A stretch of 64,000 bases of DNA from Butyricicoccus sp. OM04-18BH (GCF_003481705.1 NZ_QULN01000002.1:124001-188000); one strand, 5' to 3'. Counted from the stretch's first letter, positions 53,129-61,010 are shown. Notes: a model not told the origin generated them from the letters alone. A program made the numbers and translations.

Positions 53129-54046
53129 GTGATTGATTTTACCAACTGCCCAGTCAACCGCTTCCGCGCCTATGGCGGAGCCAATGGTAATAAAATCAAT
53201 ATCACCTATCAAGGACACAGTTATATGCTCAAGTTCCCGCCAAAGCCCAGCAGGAATCGGGATATGAGCTACAGCAACGGCTGTATCAGCGAATATGTCG
53301 CCTGTCATATTTTTGAAATGTTGGGATTTCGGACACAGGAAACTCTCCTCGGAAACTATACGGACAGCCGCGGCAAAACAAAGCTGGTAGTTGCCTGTCG
53401 GGATTTTACAGAGGGCGGAAAACGGCTCATCGAGTTTGCCCATCTGAAAAACACCTGCATCGACAGTGAGCAGAATGGTTACGGAAAAGAACTGTCCTCC
53501 ATTCTGGAGGCCATCGAGGAGCAGAGTATTTATCCAGCCGGTGAGCTGCGACAATTTTTCTGGGATATGCTTATTGCGGATGCGTTCCTTGGAAACTTCG
53601 ACCGGCACAACGGCAACTGGGGGTTCCTCGTGGATGAGGAGAAGCAGCAGGCAGAGCTGGCGCCGGTCTATGATTGCGGTTCCTGCCTGTACCCGCAGCT
53701 TGATTTGGAACGGATGAAAACTGTGCTGCAAGACGAAGCGGAAATCGACCAACGTATCTATACTTTTCCAACTTCCTCTATCGAAGAAGGCGGGAAAAAG
53801 ATATCTTATTTCGATTACATTTCTTCGCTGAAGAATCCGGATTGCAATGAGGCGCTCAAGCGTGTCTGTTCAAGAATCGACCTCGATGCGCTCCATAACT
53901 TTCTCGAAGGTGTCCCTGAACTGCTGCCGATCCAGCGTGAATTCTATCTGACCATGCTGACCGAGCGCAAGGAGAAGATTTTGGATTACAGCTTGGAACT
54001 TTTGCTGGAGCAGGAGCAGCACACTTCGCCGATGCTGGGGATGTAA
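53129..54046 (+). CDS. HipA/CtkA-like protein kinase
   Basis: Predicted serine/threonine kinase of 305 aa. The catalytic loop is GNFDRHNGNWGFLVD (~155-169), with a metal-binding PVYDCGSCLYP (~180-190), the arrangement of HipA C-terminal and CtkA-type kinases. It lacks the N-terminal subdomain 1 size of E. coli HipA (440 aa), so it is a short form. The start is GTG with GGGGGTGA 6 bp upstream. With the HTH gene before it, this looks like a toxin-antitoxin or phage-sensing module. Confidence 0.78.
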   Translation: MIDFTNCPVNRFRAYGGANGNKINITYQGHSYMLKFPPKPSRNRDMSYSNGCISEYVACHIFEMLGFRTQETLLGNYTDSRGKTKLVVACRDFTEGGKRLIEFAHLKNTCIDSEQNGYGKELSSILEAIEEQSIYPAGELRQFFWDMLIADAFLGNFDRHNGNWGFLVDEEKQQAELAPVYDCGSCLYPQLDLERMKTVLQDEAEIDQRIYTFPTSSIEEGGKKISYFDYISSLKNPDCNEALKRVCSRIDLDALHNFLEGVPELLPIQREFYLTMLTERKEKILDYSLELLLEQEQHTSPMLGM

Positions 54047-54062
54047 AACCGAATACTCTATC

Positions 54063-54100
54063 CGGAGAGCCGCGCCAATTGGCGCGGCTCCCTTTTTGCG
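54063..54100 (+). terminator. Terminator after the HipA-like gene
   Basis: Perfect hairpin GAGCCGCGCCAATTGGCGCGGCTC (54067-54090) followed by CCTTTTT. Confidence 0.88.
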
Positions 54101-54441
54101 TCCATGGTATGTATGGGATTCAAAGAAACGGAATGGCGTATATTTTAGGATATCCGGCATGAACATGAAAACGATTTTTAAGCGTGTGGATCGCATAGAA
54201 AAAAGGCCCAAAAATTGCTGAAGAACGGCAATAGGTAGAGGAATGTTAGAATTGTCCCTCATGAAGCTGTTGGATGGTATGGAACTTCTATTTGCTGTCT
54301 CAAAAGATACGCCGCGATAGACAAAGAAAAAATTTTCTAAAACAGGGTGTGCAAAACATGTTTTCCTCCGCGATAAGTGGAGGGATTTTTTAAGGCATTT
54401 AGCAGGGAGCAATTCTCTGTATTCAAATCGAACTGAAAGGA
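54101..54441. other. Intergenic stretch without a recognisable gene
   Basis: AT-richer stretch, no ORF with a credible ribosome site. A small hairpin with T run (CCTCC...GGAGGGATTTTTT, about 54365-54391) lies near its end. Confidence 0.5.
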
Positions 54442-54507
54442 GTGATGCCTATAGGCTGCGTTGCAGCTTCCGTCAACAAACATCAAAAATTACAAAGGAG
54501 GAATCCA

Positions 54508-54717
54508 ATGCAAGAATCCACATTCACCAACTACGACCAGCTGCCGCTGTTCCTCAACGCGAACACGGTAGCGCAGGTGCTGGGCGTGTCCATCTCCAGC
54601 GCCTATGAGCTCATGCACGAGACGGGCTTCCCTGCGCTGCGGATCGGCAACCGCATCGTGGTGCCAAAAGAAAAATTCCGTCAGTGGGTAGACGCACAGG
54701 CAGGAGGTGATGCCTGA
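54508..54717 (+). CDS. Excisionase-family HTH protein
   Basis: Protein of 69 aa with the MerR/Xis-type HTH (LFLNANTVAQVLGVSISSAYELMHETGFPALRIGNRIVVPKEKFRQWVD). Such proteins act as recombination directionality factors or regulators. AAAGGAGG lies 6 bp before the ATG. It overlaps the next gene by one base. Together with the recombinases it forms the mobility module. Confidence 0.85.
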   Translation: MQESTFTNYDQLPLFLNANTVAQVLGVSISSAYELMHETGFPALRIGNRIVVPKEKFRQWVDAQAGGDA

Positions 54718-55157
54718 TGTTCCGACGCTGGCCCAAGCGGGATCCGAACAAGCACTACTACCTTGTCCCAAACGAAGTCTTCAATCTCGGACTCAGCTCT
54801 CATGAGATCGCCGTCTACAATTATCTTCTGCGCTGCGAGGATCGCAGAACCTACCAATGTCATCCCAGCTACCGCACTATCGGTCGGGCGGTGCAGCTGA
54901 GCGAAAACACCGTGCGGAAGTATGTGGCCGGTCTGGAGGAGAAGGGGCTCATCCGCACCGAGCCCAGCACCGTCACAACGAAGGATGGCCGCATGCGCAA
55001 CGGCAGTCTCATCTACACCATCCGTCCCATTCAGGAAGCGTTGGAACTGAATTATCAGCGGCAATTCCTACAGGCGGAGCGTGACATGGAGCGGGCAAAG
55101 ACAGAGAAACGGCTGGCCGAGTTGAATCAGCAGAACAAGAAGGAGGAAAGAGCATGA
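54717..55157 (+). CDS. HTH protein, replication-initiator-like
   Basis: Protein of 146 aa with a winged-helix domain (HEIAVYNYLLRCEDRRTYQCHPSYRTIGRAVQLSENTVRKYVAGLEEKGLIR) of the HTH_36 type seen in plasmid and phage replication or partition regulators, then a basic helical tail. It starts within the stop codon of the excisionase gene. Whether it starts replication of the excised circle cannot be told. Confidence 0.7.
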   Translation: MFRRWPKRDPNKHYYLVPNEVFNLGLSSHEIAVYNYLLRCEDRRTYQCHPSYRTIGRAVQLSENTVRKYVAGLEEKGLIRTEPSTVTTKDGRMRNGSLIYTIRPIQEALELNYQRQFLQAERDMERAKTEKRLAELNQQNKKEERA

Positions 55158-55516
55158 TGCAGCAGATCGCAAACTTTATCGTAGACCATGACCCGATGAT
55201 GGTCATCCGGCGCACGCACGACACGGTGCGCTACATTCGGTGGGTGTGGAACAAGGATCATGCCGACCCCATCGACGCAGAGGAGCTTCGCCTGTTTCTC
55301 TGCGATGAACACTACGGTGATCTGACCGATGAGCAAAAGACCGTTGCCCGTCGGTGCCGGGACGGGATGCGAAGTGTCTATGCGGAGCTGTGCGTGCGCT
55401 TGCTGCAAAGTGAGATCATGCTGGAGCAGGGCATGGTGCCGGACATCAGTACCTACCGCAGTGTGTTCTGCCCGGAAGGGGGTGATGCGCCGTGGATGCT
55501 TGACCGGGCGGGATGA
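55154..55516 (+). CDS. Unknown protein of the mobility module
   Basis: Protein of 120 aa overlapping the HTH gene by four bases (ATGA). No named domain is recognised. It is helical, with many Asp/Glu and a WVWNKDHADPIDAEELRLFL segment. Its position between the replication-type gene and the recombinases suggests a role in element maintenance. Confidence 0.6.
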   Translation: MMQQIANFIVDHDPMMVIRRTHDTVRYIRWVWNKDHADPIDAEELRLFLCDEHYGDLTDEQKTVARRCRDGMRSVYAELCVRLLQSEIMLEQGMVPDISTYRSVFCPEGGDAPWMLDRAG

Positions 55517-55812
55517 CCGAAAATCGGACCGATTTGCCGCCGACGAAAGAAAAGCAGGAGAAAGGACCGGGGTCGTAAACGCCCCGGTCCGTCCCACAAA
55601 TGCCCGCAGTGCGGGCATTTTCAAGGGTTTGTGACCGGGGACAGAGGAACGCTCCTTTCGGGAGTTTGTACCCTGTGGAACGCTCCGAGTTCCAGTTTCC
55701 TCAGTGTTTTCAAGGGTTTCCGCCGACGCTCTACCGGCCCCATGCCCCGATTTTGATCCAATTTACACCTAATTTGCACTTCAAAACGCAGAAAAAGAAT
55801 TGAGAAAAGCAA
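55517..55812. other. Intergenic stretch with two hairpins
   Basis: Hairpins GACCGGGG-TCGTAAACG-CCCCGGTC (55565-55589) and AAATGCCCGC-AGT-GCGGGCATTT (55598-55620) follow the unknown gene; the second probably terminates it. No gene seen in the remainder; CAAGGGTTT occurs twice. Confidence 0.55.
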
Positions 55813-55852
55813 TAGCTATTTCCGCAAAAGTGTGGTAGTTGTTTGTGTTACA
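55813..55852 (+). repeat. Island promoter-proximal repeat, copy 2
   Basis: Second copy of the TAGCTATTTCCG ... TGTGGTA ... TGTTTGTG element (compare 50669-50708), 33 bp before the first recombinase gene. Confidence 0.6.
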
Positions 55853-55884
55853 AAAAGAAAATGAATCCAAAGGAAGTGAAATAC

Positions 55885-57087
55885 ATGGCAAAACGAAGGC
55901 CTGCCGGTGACGGCATGGTGCGAAAGCGGGAGGACGGACGCTGGGAGGGCCGCATCGTCATCGGCCACCGGGAAAACGGCGAGCCGCTGTTCCGTCATGT
56001 CTACGCCAAGACGCAAAAGGCCCTGCTGGACAAGCTGCACCAGAACATCGAGTGCTACCGCGATGTGGAGCTGACCGAGGACAGCCGGATGACGCTGGGC
56101 CAGTGGCTGGATCGCTGGCTCACGGAGTACAAGGTGGGTACGGTGCGGCCCGGTACCCTCGAGGGCTACCGCCGCTACATCGAATACTACATCAAGCCGC
56201 AGCTGGGCGACAAGCAGATCTCCCTCCTCTCCCAGCAGGACATCCAGCGGATGTACCGCCGCCTAAAAACAGAGGGGCGCATCCACGAGCATCCCGAGAT
56301 GGGGCACCAGCTCTCCGACTCCATGGTGCGCCACATTCACTCCACCCTCCACGCCGCACTGAAAGACGCAGTGCAGGCGCACATCATTCCAAGAAACCCC
56401 ACCGAAGGCACGACAGCGCCCAAGCCCAACTACAAGCCCAAGCGCATTCTCACCCGTGCAGAGTTGGATGCCTTCCTTACAGTGGTGGAGCAGGATGAGG
56501 TGTGGCGTGACTTCTTCCAAACGGAGCTGATGACCGGCCTGCGCCGCGGCGAGATCTGCGGTCTGCAGTGGAGCGACTTCGATGGGAATACCGGTACGCT
56601 GAAGGTATGCCGAACCCTCCACAGCCAGCGGAAGGGCGAATACACCGTCGGCGAGACGAAGACCAATCAAGGCATGCGCACCATCATCCTGCCGCACAGC
56701 GTGACTGAAATCCTACGGCGGCGAAAAGTGGATGCCATCAGCCAATGGATATTCCCTGACCCGGTGAAGCCGGAAGACCCCGTCGATCCCAACGCGGCCT
56801 ATCGCCACATGAAAACGCTCCTCCAGCGGGCAAGACTCCCCAGCATCCGTTTCCATGATCTGCGTCACACCTTCGCCACCCACGCCCTCACCAGCGGTGT
56901 GGACGCCAAAACCCTGTCCGGTATCCTGGGCCACACCAACGCCTCCTTCACGCTGGACACCTACACCCATGTCACAACCGATATGCAGAAGACAGCCTGC
57001 GGCATCGTGGGCGGCTTCATGGAAGATATCTTCGGAAAGGAGTTGAAACCGTGGCAAGAAAGCGAAAAGCCGGCGACGGAACCGTAA
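55885..57087 (+). CDS. Tyrosine recombinase 1 (integrase)
   Basis: Site-specific recombinase of 400 aa. It has an N-terminal arm-binding AP2-like domain (~10-60), a SAM-like core-binding domain (~65-180) and a catalytic domain with Arg in TGLRRGE (~218), HDLRHTF (~324-330), GHTN and nucleophile Tyr in LDTYTHV (~359). All expected residues are present. AAGGAAGTG precedes the ATG at 55885. Its 3' end overlaps the second recombinase by 37 bp. Confidence 0.93.
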   Translation: MAKRRPAGDGMVRKREDGRWEGRIVIGHRENGEPLFRHVYAKTQKALLDKLHQNIECYRDVELTEDSRMTLGQWLDRWLTEYKVGTVRPGTLEGYRRYIEYYIKPQLGDKQISLLSQQDIQRMYRRLKTEGRIHEHPEMGHQLSDSMVRHIHSTLHAALKDAVQAHIIPRNPTEGTTAPKPNYKPKRILTRAELDAFLTVVEQDEVWRDFFQTELMTGLRRGEICGLQWSDFDGNTGTLKVCRTLHSQRKGEYTVGETKTNQGMRTIILPHSVTEILRRRKVDAISQWIFPDPVKPEDPVDPNAAYRHMKTLLQRARLPSIRFHDLRHTFATHALTSGVDAKTLSGILGHTNASFTLDTYTHVTTDMQKTACGIVGGFMEDIFGKELKPWQESEKPATEP

Positions 57088-58556
57088 GACAGCGCAAGGA
57101 CGGTCGGTGGGAGGGGCGCATCGTCATCGGCTACGATGACAACGGTTATCCCAAGACGAAAAATGTTCTCGCTAAAACGAAGAAGGAATGCGTTGAGAAG
57201 CTCCAAAAGCTCAAGGAGGAATGCAGCGGGCTGAAGCCGGAGAAGGTGCGGTCTGAGATGCCCTTCGGGGACTGGCTGACATACTGGTACGAGAATCACT
57301 CCAAGCCTAAGATCCGCCCAACTACGCAGGAGACCTATGAGAGCCGCATCCGCCTGCACATCATCCCGGAGATTGGGGACATTCCGCTGAATAAGCTGAC
57401 ACAGAACGACCTGCAGCAGTTCTACGGTCGACTCAAGAAAAGCGGCCGGAAGCGGTTCACCGACAAGTACGGCGAAGGGCTGTCCGACCGAATGGTGCGT
57501 ATGTGTCACGCCACCTGCCGCTCCGCATTGGAGCAGGCGGTGCAGGATGGGCTGATCCGTGTGAACCCGGCCCTCGGCTGCAAGCTGCCGCCCAAGAAAG
57601 CGCGGGAGATGCAGGTGCTGACACGAGAAGAGTTGCAGCGATTCCTCATTCAAGCGAAGTTTGAGGGCTACTACGAGGTCTTCCTTCTGGACTTGGCCAC
57701 CGGCCTGCGTCGGGGCGAGTTGATGGCGCTGCAATGGGATGACCTGAACTTCAAAACCGGTGTGCTGAATGTGAACAAGCAGGTCTACGATGTGCGCGGT
57801 CAGCTCCAGATCAGCACGCCCAAGACGAAGAACTCCATCCGCAAGATCGTCCTGCCGCCTGCGGTGGTGGCAGTGCTGCGGGAGTACAAAAAGACGGTGG
57901 ACTCCCGCTGGATGTTCCCGTCCCCGGTGAAAGAGGACTGCCCCATTACGCCCGGCGTGGTGCGCCGCAGACTGCAGCTCATTCTGGAGCACGCAGAATG
58001 CAAGCATGTTAGATTTCATGATCTGCGCCATACCTTCGCGACGCTGGCGCTGGAAAACGGCATGGATGTGAAAACACTCTCTGCTATGCTGGGCCATGTG
58101 TCGGCGGCCACCACGCTGGACATCTATACTCACATCACCGACGATATGCGGCTCACAGCCGCCGCCAACATCGACCGAAGTATCGGCAAAGCGGTGCCGC
58201 AGGAGGACGCTTCAGGGCCGGGGCAGGAAACTGCCCTGGCCCAGGCGGAAAAGCCGCGTATGACCGATTTCAAGCCCTATGTGGGCCGCAAGCGCAGATC
58301 CGGCACCGGCTGCATCAGCGAGATCAACGACCATCTCTTCGAGGGGCGCTACTCTCCCAAGTGGCCCGATGGTAAAAAGCACGCCCGCAATGTCTACGCC
58401 CACACCCGCGAGGAATGTGAGGAGAAGTTGAGGGTGCTGATCATCGAGATGAAAACCGAGCTCGCGGAGCTGAAGAAGCAAAGGGCGGAGGGAACACTGC
58501 CTCCGCAGGGACCAGAGGGCAAGAAAGGTCGGAGGAAAACGAAGAAGAGTAAGTAA
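57051..58556 (+). CDS. Tyrosine recombinase 2 with duplicated arm-binding domain
   Basis: Second recombinase, 501 aa. It has an arm-binding domain (~5-55), core-binding domain and catalytic domain with Arg in TGLRRGE (~219), HDLRHTF (~323), GHVS and Tyr in LDIYTHI (~358). After the catalytic core it carries ~115 extra residues, including a second AP2-like arm-binding unit (SGTGCISEINDHLFEGRYSP...). The start is GTG with AAAGGAG 8 bp upstream, inside the first recombinase gene. Both recombinases keep full active sites. Confidence 0.9.
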   Translation: MARKRKAGDGTVRQRKDGRWEGRIVIGYDDNGYPKTKNVLAKTKKECVEKLQKLKEECSGLKPEKVRSEMPFGDWLTYWYENHSKPKIRPTTQETYESRIRLHIIPEIGDIPLNKLTQNDLQQFYGRLKKSGRKRFTDKYGEGLSDRMVRMCHATCRSALEQAVQDGLIRVNPALGCKLPPKKAREMQVLTREELQRFLIQAKFEGYYEVFLLDLATGLRRGELMALQWDDLNFKTGVLNVNKQVYDVRGQLQISTPKTKNSIRKIVLPPAVVAVLREYKKTVDSRWMFPSPVKEDCPITPGVVRRRLQLILEHAECKHVRFHDLRHTFATLALENGMDVKTLSAMLGHVSAATTLDIYTHITDDMRLTAAANIDRSIGKAVPQEDASGPGQETALAQAEKPRMTDFKPYVGRKRRSGTGCISEINDHLFEGRYSPKWPDGKKHARNVYAHTREECEEKLRVLIIEMKTELAELKKQRAEGTLPPQGPEGKKGRRKTKKSK

Positions 58557-58557
58557 A

Positions 58558-58607
58558 AAACACCGACATGGGTGCCAAGTAACCGGTGCCCATGTCGGTG
58601 TTTTCCT
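58558..58607. terminator. Bidirectional terminator between recombinase 2 and the GHKL kinase
   Basis: Long hairpin AAACACCGACATGGGTGCC / GGTGCCCATGTCGGTGTTTT; convergent genes end here. Confidence 0.85.
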
Positions 58608-58613
58608 CTTTAA

Positions 58614-59687
58614 CTATTTGGGTTGCTTATTTCGGTCAAAATACAGTTTTACTGTAAATGTTCCATATGTAACGCCATGGTCTTTGCCCAGATATTTACT
58701 TGAAAATTCGATGGAAATGTTATGCTGTTCGCAAATCCGTTTGGCAAAATGAAGACCGATGCCTTGTCCTGTCGAATCAAATTGTTGCGCACTCTCGCCG
58801 CGAAATCCTTTTGTGCCTAACTTACTCAGTTCGTCTGTTCGACAATATGGGCCTGTTGATTGAATTGTAACTGTAAGACAATCCTTGTCAGGCTCTTCAA
58901 AATTCACTGTAATCGGCTTATTATCAGGAGAATACTTAATGGCGTTTTCTAAGATAATAAACAAAAGGGTTTCGAAACTCTGGTGTATACGATAATTGTA
59001 TGTGCTCTGAGTGTCTAAGGAAATCCAGACATTCTTTCTACTATACCCTTTTAAGAGCTTCCGCATCTTATCAAGCTTTTTAAAAATAACAGCATTATAG
59101 GACGCACCAACAGATAGTGCAGGGTTGAGAACAGTATCGAAATATTGGAAGCGGTTATAAACAATAAAACTATAAATATGAATATTCCGGATGATTCCAA
59201 GCAGCTCATCCACGCTATATCCTGTCCCGGACGCAGAATTCTCCCAGATAATATCACATTCAGTCTTAATTTGGCCATTCAATTTTCTTGCTTCATGCAA
59301 AAGCTCATTAACTTCTTCCATCTTTTGAGAGAGTCTGAATTTTTCTTGCTGGTATTCGCACTCGTTTTTAGCCAGAGAAACAAGTTCTTCAGCATCAAGA
59401 ACTGGATTGAAAACTCTATTGTCTGATTGAGCTATTGCTGCTTGCTTTTTTCTATATGTGCTTCGCTCACGCAGGCCAGAAAAAATAAAAGTTGTATCGC
59501 AAGAAACATTATAAACAAAAGTAGAAAGACCATACGGACAAGTGTAAAATCCTGTGGTTTTACTAATCATATTTCTGTAGTGCGCTAAACATTTATCGTT
59601 TTTACAATTTTTGAGACAAAACGGCAACGCATGGATGAAGCTACCGTCAAAAAGCATTTCATCTTTGTATATTGGTAATAATGCCAT
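58614..59687 (-). CDS. Soluble GHKL histidine-kinase-like protein
   Basis: Protein of 357 aa without membrane segments. The N-terminus is cysteine-rich (CLKNCKNDKCLAHYRNMISKTTGFYTCPYGLSTFVY), possibly a metal or redox sensor. A coiled-coil region has a candidate phospho-acceptor His (LLHEARKLNGQIK), followed by a HATPase_c domain with ENAIKYSPDN (N box), LGTKGFRGES and GQGIGLHFAKRICE (G boxes). It follows the receiver gene with no gap, so the two form a small two-component-like pair. Its GC content is low for the region. Confidence 0.8.
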   Translation of the reverse strand: MALLPIYKDEMLFDGSFIHALPFCLKNCKNDKCLAHYRNMISKTTGFYTCPYGLSTFVYNVSCDTTFIFSGLRERSTYRKKQAAIAQSDNRVFNPVLDAEELVSLAKNECEYQQEKFRLSQKMEEVNELLHEARKLNGQIKTECDIIWENSASGTGYSVDELLGIIRNIHIYSFIVYNRFQYFDTVLNPALSVGASYNAVIFKKLDKMRKLLKGYSRKNVWISLDTQSTYNYRIHQSFETLLFIILENAIKYSPDNKPITVNFEEPDKDCLTVTIQSTGPYCRTDELSKLGTKGFRGESAQQFDSTGQGIGLHFAKRICEQHNISIEFSSKYLGKDHGVTYGTFTVKLYFDRNKQPK

Positions 59688-59688
59688 C

Positions 59689-60366
59689 TTAAATACTCCC
59701 CAAAATCACCTTAGCACAAACAGATGCAGTAAAATCAGCAATCAACCCACGTGCTTTATCATTTGTCCCGTCAGCCAACTTGGTTAGATCCTCGAAATTT
59801 TTTGCTTTAATGGCTCTAACATATTTATCTTCCAGTTTTGCAACATATGCAGTGCTGACGCCGCATTCAAGTAAATGTTTGCGGAGTCGTTCCCATTGAT
59901 AGATAGGATCCACTGCTTTTTGAATTTGTTCATCAACCAGCGCAGTCCAGTCTTCAATGGAAATGCCTTTACTAATGACTGCATCAGCAAGATTCATATA
60001 TTCATTGTAAGCGGGATCATAACTACTTCCGGTATAAGCAATAACCTGTTTGGCAGGGTAATGGGCTTTAATTTCCTTGATGACAAAGGCACCTTCCTTT
60101 GTAGACCCCAAGTTCTTCCCGACCCCACGAATATCACATAACACAACGGCATAGGCAGAGACATCTCTGATATTATCTATATCCCTTTTATGAACTATAC
60201 GAAATCCGTTTTTAATAAGATATTCTTCGGCAGCGAAGTCTTGGTCGTCGATAACAAGAATCTCAACCTTATTGCGCAGTTCAGCTATAGTCATATTTTG
60301 CAATGCAGTTACCTCAACTAAATCTGACAACTTATACTTAATAAAAAAGAAACTGGGAAAACCCAT
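59689..60366 (-). CDS. Receiver-domain protein without a DNA-binding domain
   Basis: Protein of 225 aa. Residues ~34-150 resemble a REC domain: VEILVIDDQDF (acidic pair), VVLCDIRG (phospho-acceptor Asp), VIAYTGSS and a C-terminal Lys. An unknown helical C-terminus (~150-225) follows; no HTH is seen, so output is probably through protein contact. The start at 60366 follows AAAGGAG. It is the first gene of the pair with the GHKL kinase. Confidence 0.75.
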   Translation of the reverse strand: MGFPSFFFIKYKLSDLVEVTALQNMTIAELRNKVEILVIDDQDFAAEEYLIKNGFRIVHKRDIDNIRDVSAYAVVLCDIRGVGKNLGSTKEGAFVIKEIKAHYPAKQVIAYTGSSYDPAYNEYMNLADAVISKGISIEDWTALVDEQIQKAVDPIYQWERLRKHLLECGVSTAYVAKLEDKYVRAIKAKNFEDLTKLADGTNDKARGLIADFTASVCAKVILGSI

Positions 60367-60507
60367 ACTAATATACGCTCCTTTCTTGGGAATAATTATA
60401 TAATCGAGTAGTGAAAATGTTTTTTATTATAAGCGTACCGACAACAAATTACAAGAACGCGCAAAAAGTCTGCATCCCCCTCAAATCCTGCGCCGCAATA
60501 AACAAGG

Positions 60508-60541
60508 AAAAAGCCCCCAGAAGCGATGCTCCTGGGGGCTT
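60508..60541 (-). terminator. Terminator of the island tRNA-Pro
   Basis: Minus-strand AAAGCCCCCAG-GAGCATCGCTT-CTGGGGGCTTT followed by TTCCTTG; directly after the CCA end. Confidence 0.85.
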
Positions 60542-60617
60542 TGGTCCGAGTGGCGCGACTCGAACGCGCGGCTTCCACATCCCAAATGTGGCGCCCTACC
60601 AACTGGGCTACACCCGG
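60542..60617 (-). tRNA. tRNA-Pro (anticodon TGG), complete copy inside the island
   Basis: 76 nt with encoded CCA. Acceptor CCGGGTG/CACTCGG, anticodon stem CCACA/TGTGG around TTTGGGA (anticodon TGG), T arm GCGCG-TTCGAGT-CGCGC. All stems pair. It differs from the split host gene in the D, anticodon, variable and T arms, so it is not a simple duplicate. It lies between the right arm repeat and the island body. Confidence 0.93.
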
Positions 60618-60633
60618 ATATTCAATTTCTATC

Positions 60634-60661
60634 ATTATACCACGGCGGAGGGGAAAATCAA
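60634..60661 (-). promoter_or_regulatory. Promoter of the island tRNA-Pro
   Basis: Minus-strand TTGATT (60656-60661), 16 bp, TATAAT (60634-60639). Confidence 0.7.
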
Positions 60662-60674
60662 AGATTTTTCTGTC

Positions 60675-60702
60675 TGTGGTCATTCCTGTGGTCAAATCCG
60701 CT
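60675..60702 (+). repeat. Right arm-type repeat of the island
   Basis: TGTGGTCA-N4-TGTGGTCAAA..CGCT, same orientation as 37603-37630, about 100 bp inside the right core. Confidence 0.65.
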
Positions 60703-60801
60703 TTTGTGCCGTTTTCGGCAACCGGGGAGAATCCCGCAAACGCAGGTGTCGCAAGGCTTTGCGGCGTTTCGCCTCACCCTATCCCGGATACCGCCACGGC
60801 A

Positions 60802-60809
60802 CTCCCAAA
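60802..60809. repeat. Right attachment-site core
   Basis: CTCCCAAA, the second copy of the island junction sequence. Confidence 0.75.
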
Positions 60810-60840
60810 GCAGGCGCGCTACCAACTGCGCTACACCCGG
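60802..60840 (-). pseudogene. 5' half of the tRNA-Pro(UGG) gene split by the island (right junction)
   Basis: Minus strand: acceptor CCGGGTG, D arm GCGC-AGTTGGTA-GCGC, anticodon-stem 5' arm CCTGC, loop TTTGGGA and G. After that it diverges into island sequence. Its promoter is intact upstream (60866-60895). Confidence 0.85.
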
Positions 60841-60865
60841 ATATATCGGCATTTAACACTATAGT

Positions 60866-60895
60866 AGTATATCAAACAGGACGCGCGTCTGTCAA
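60866..60895 (-). promoter_or_regulatory. Promoter of the split tRNA-Pro gene
   Basis: Minus-strand TTGACA (60890-60895), 18 bp, TATACT (60866-60871). It now drives only the tRNA 5' half. Confidence 0.7.
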
Positions 60896-60943
60896 GCATC
60901 TGATACGATTGGGTAAAAAGTTTTCTCCATGCGGCAAAGATGA

Positions 60944-60972
60944 TTGACATTTATTATAAAAAAGAATATTAT
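60944..60972 (+). promoter_or_regulatory. sigma-A promoter of the hydrogenase operon
   Basis: TTGACA (60944-60949), 17 bp, TATTAT (60967-60972), about 38 bp before the ATG. Confidence 0.75.
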
Positions 60973-61010
60973 TTTATGTATATTTCCCACAACGGGAAGG
61001 GAGGAATAAT

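Larger units (their letters stand above)
37481..60809. mobile_element. Integrated genomic island in the anticodon loop of tRNA-Pro(UGG)
   Basis: A 23.3-kb element. Its ends are defined by an 8-bp repeat (CTCCCAAA at 37481-37488 and 60802-60809) where a tRNA-Pro gene is cut into halves. Composition shifts sharply inside. It carries two tyrosine recombinases, an excisionase-like protein, a HTH protein, defence-like genes, a kinase/receiver pair and a complete tRNA-Pro. No relaxase, type IV secretion or phage structural gene is visible, so it probably moves by excision/integration and borrowed transfer. Ends are inferred from the split tRNA. Confidence 0.82.

Noticed and set aside
37481..60809. 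Complete integrative conjugative element or prophage
   Set aside because: No relaxase, coupling protein, type IV secretion, capsid, terminase or tail genes are visible.
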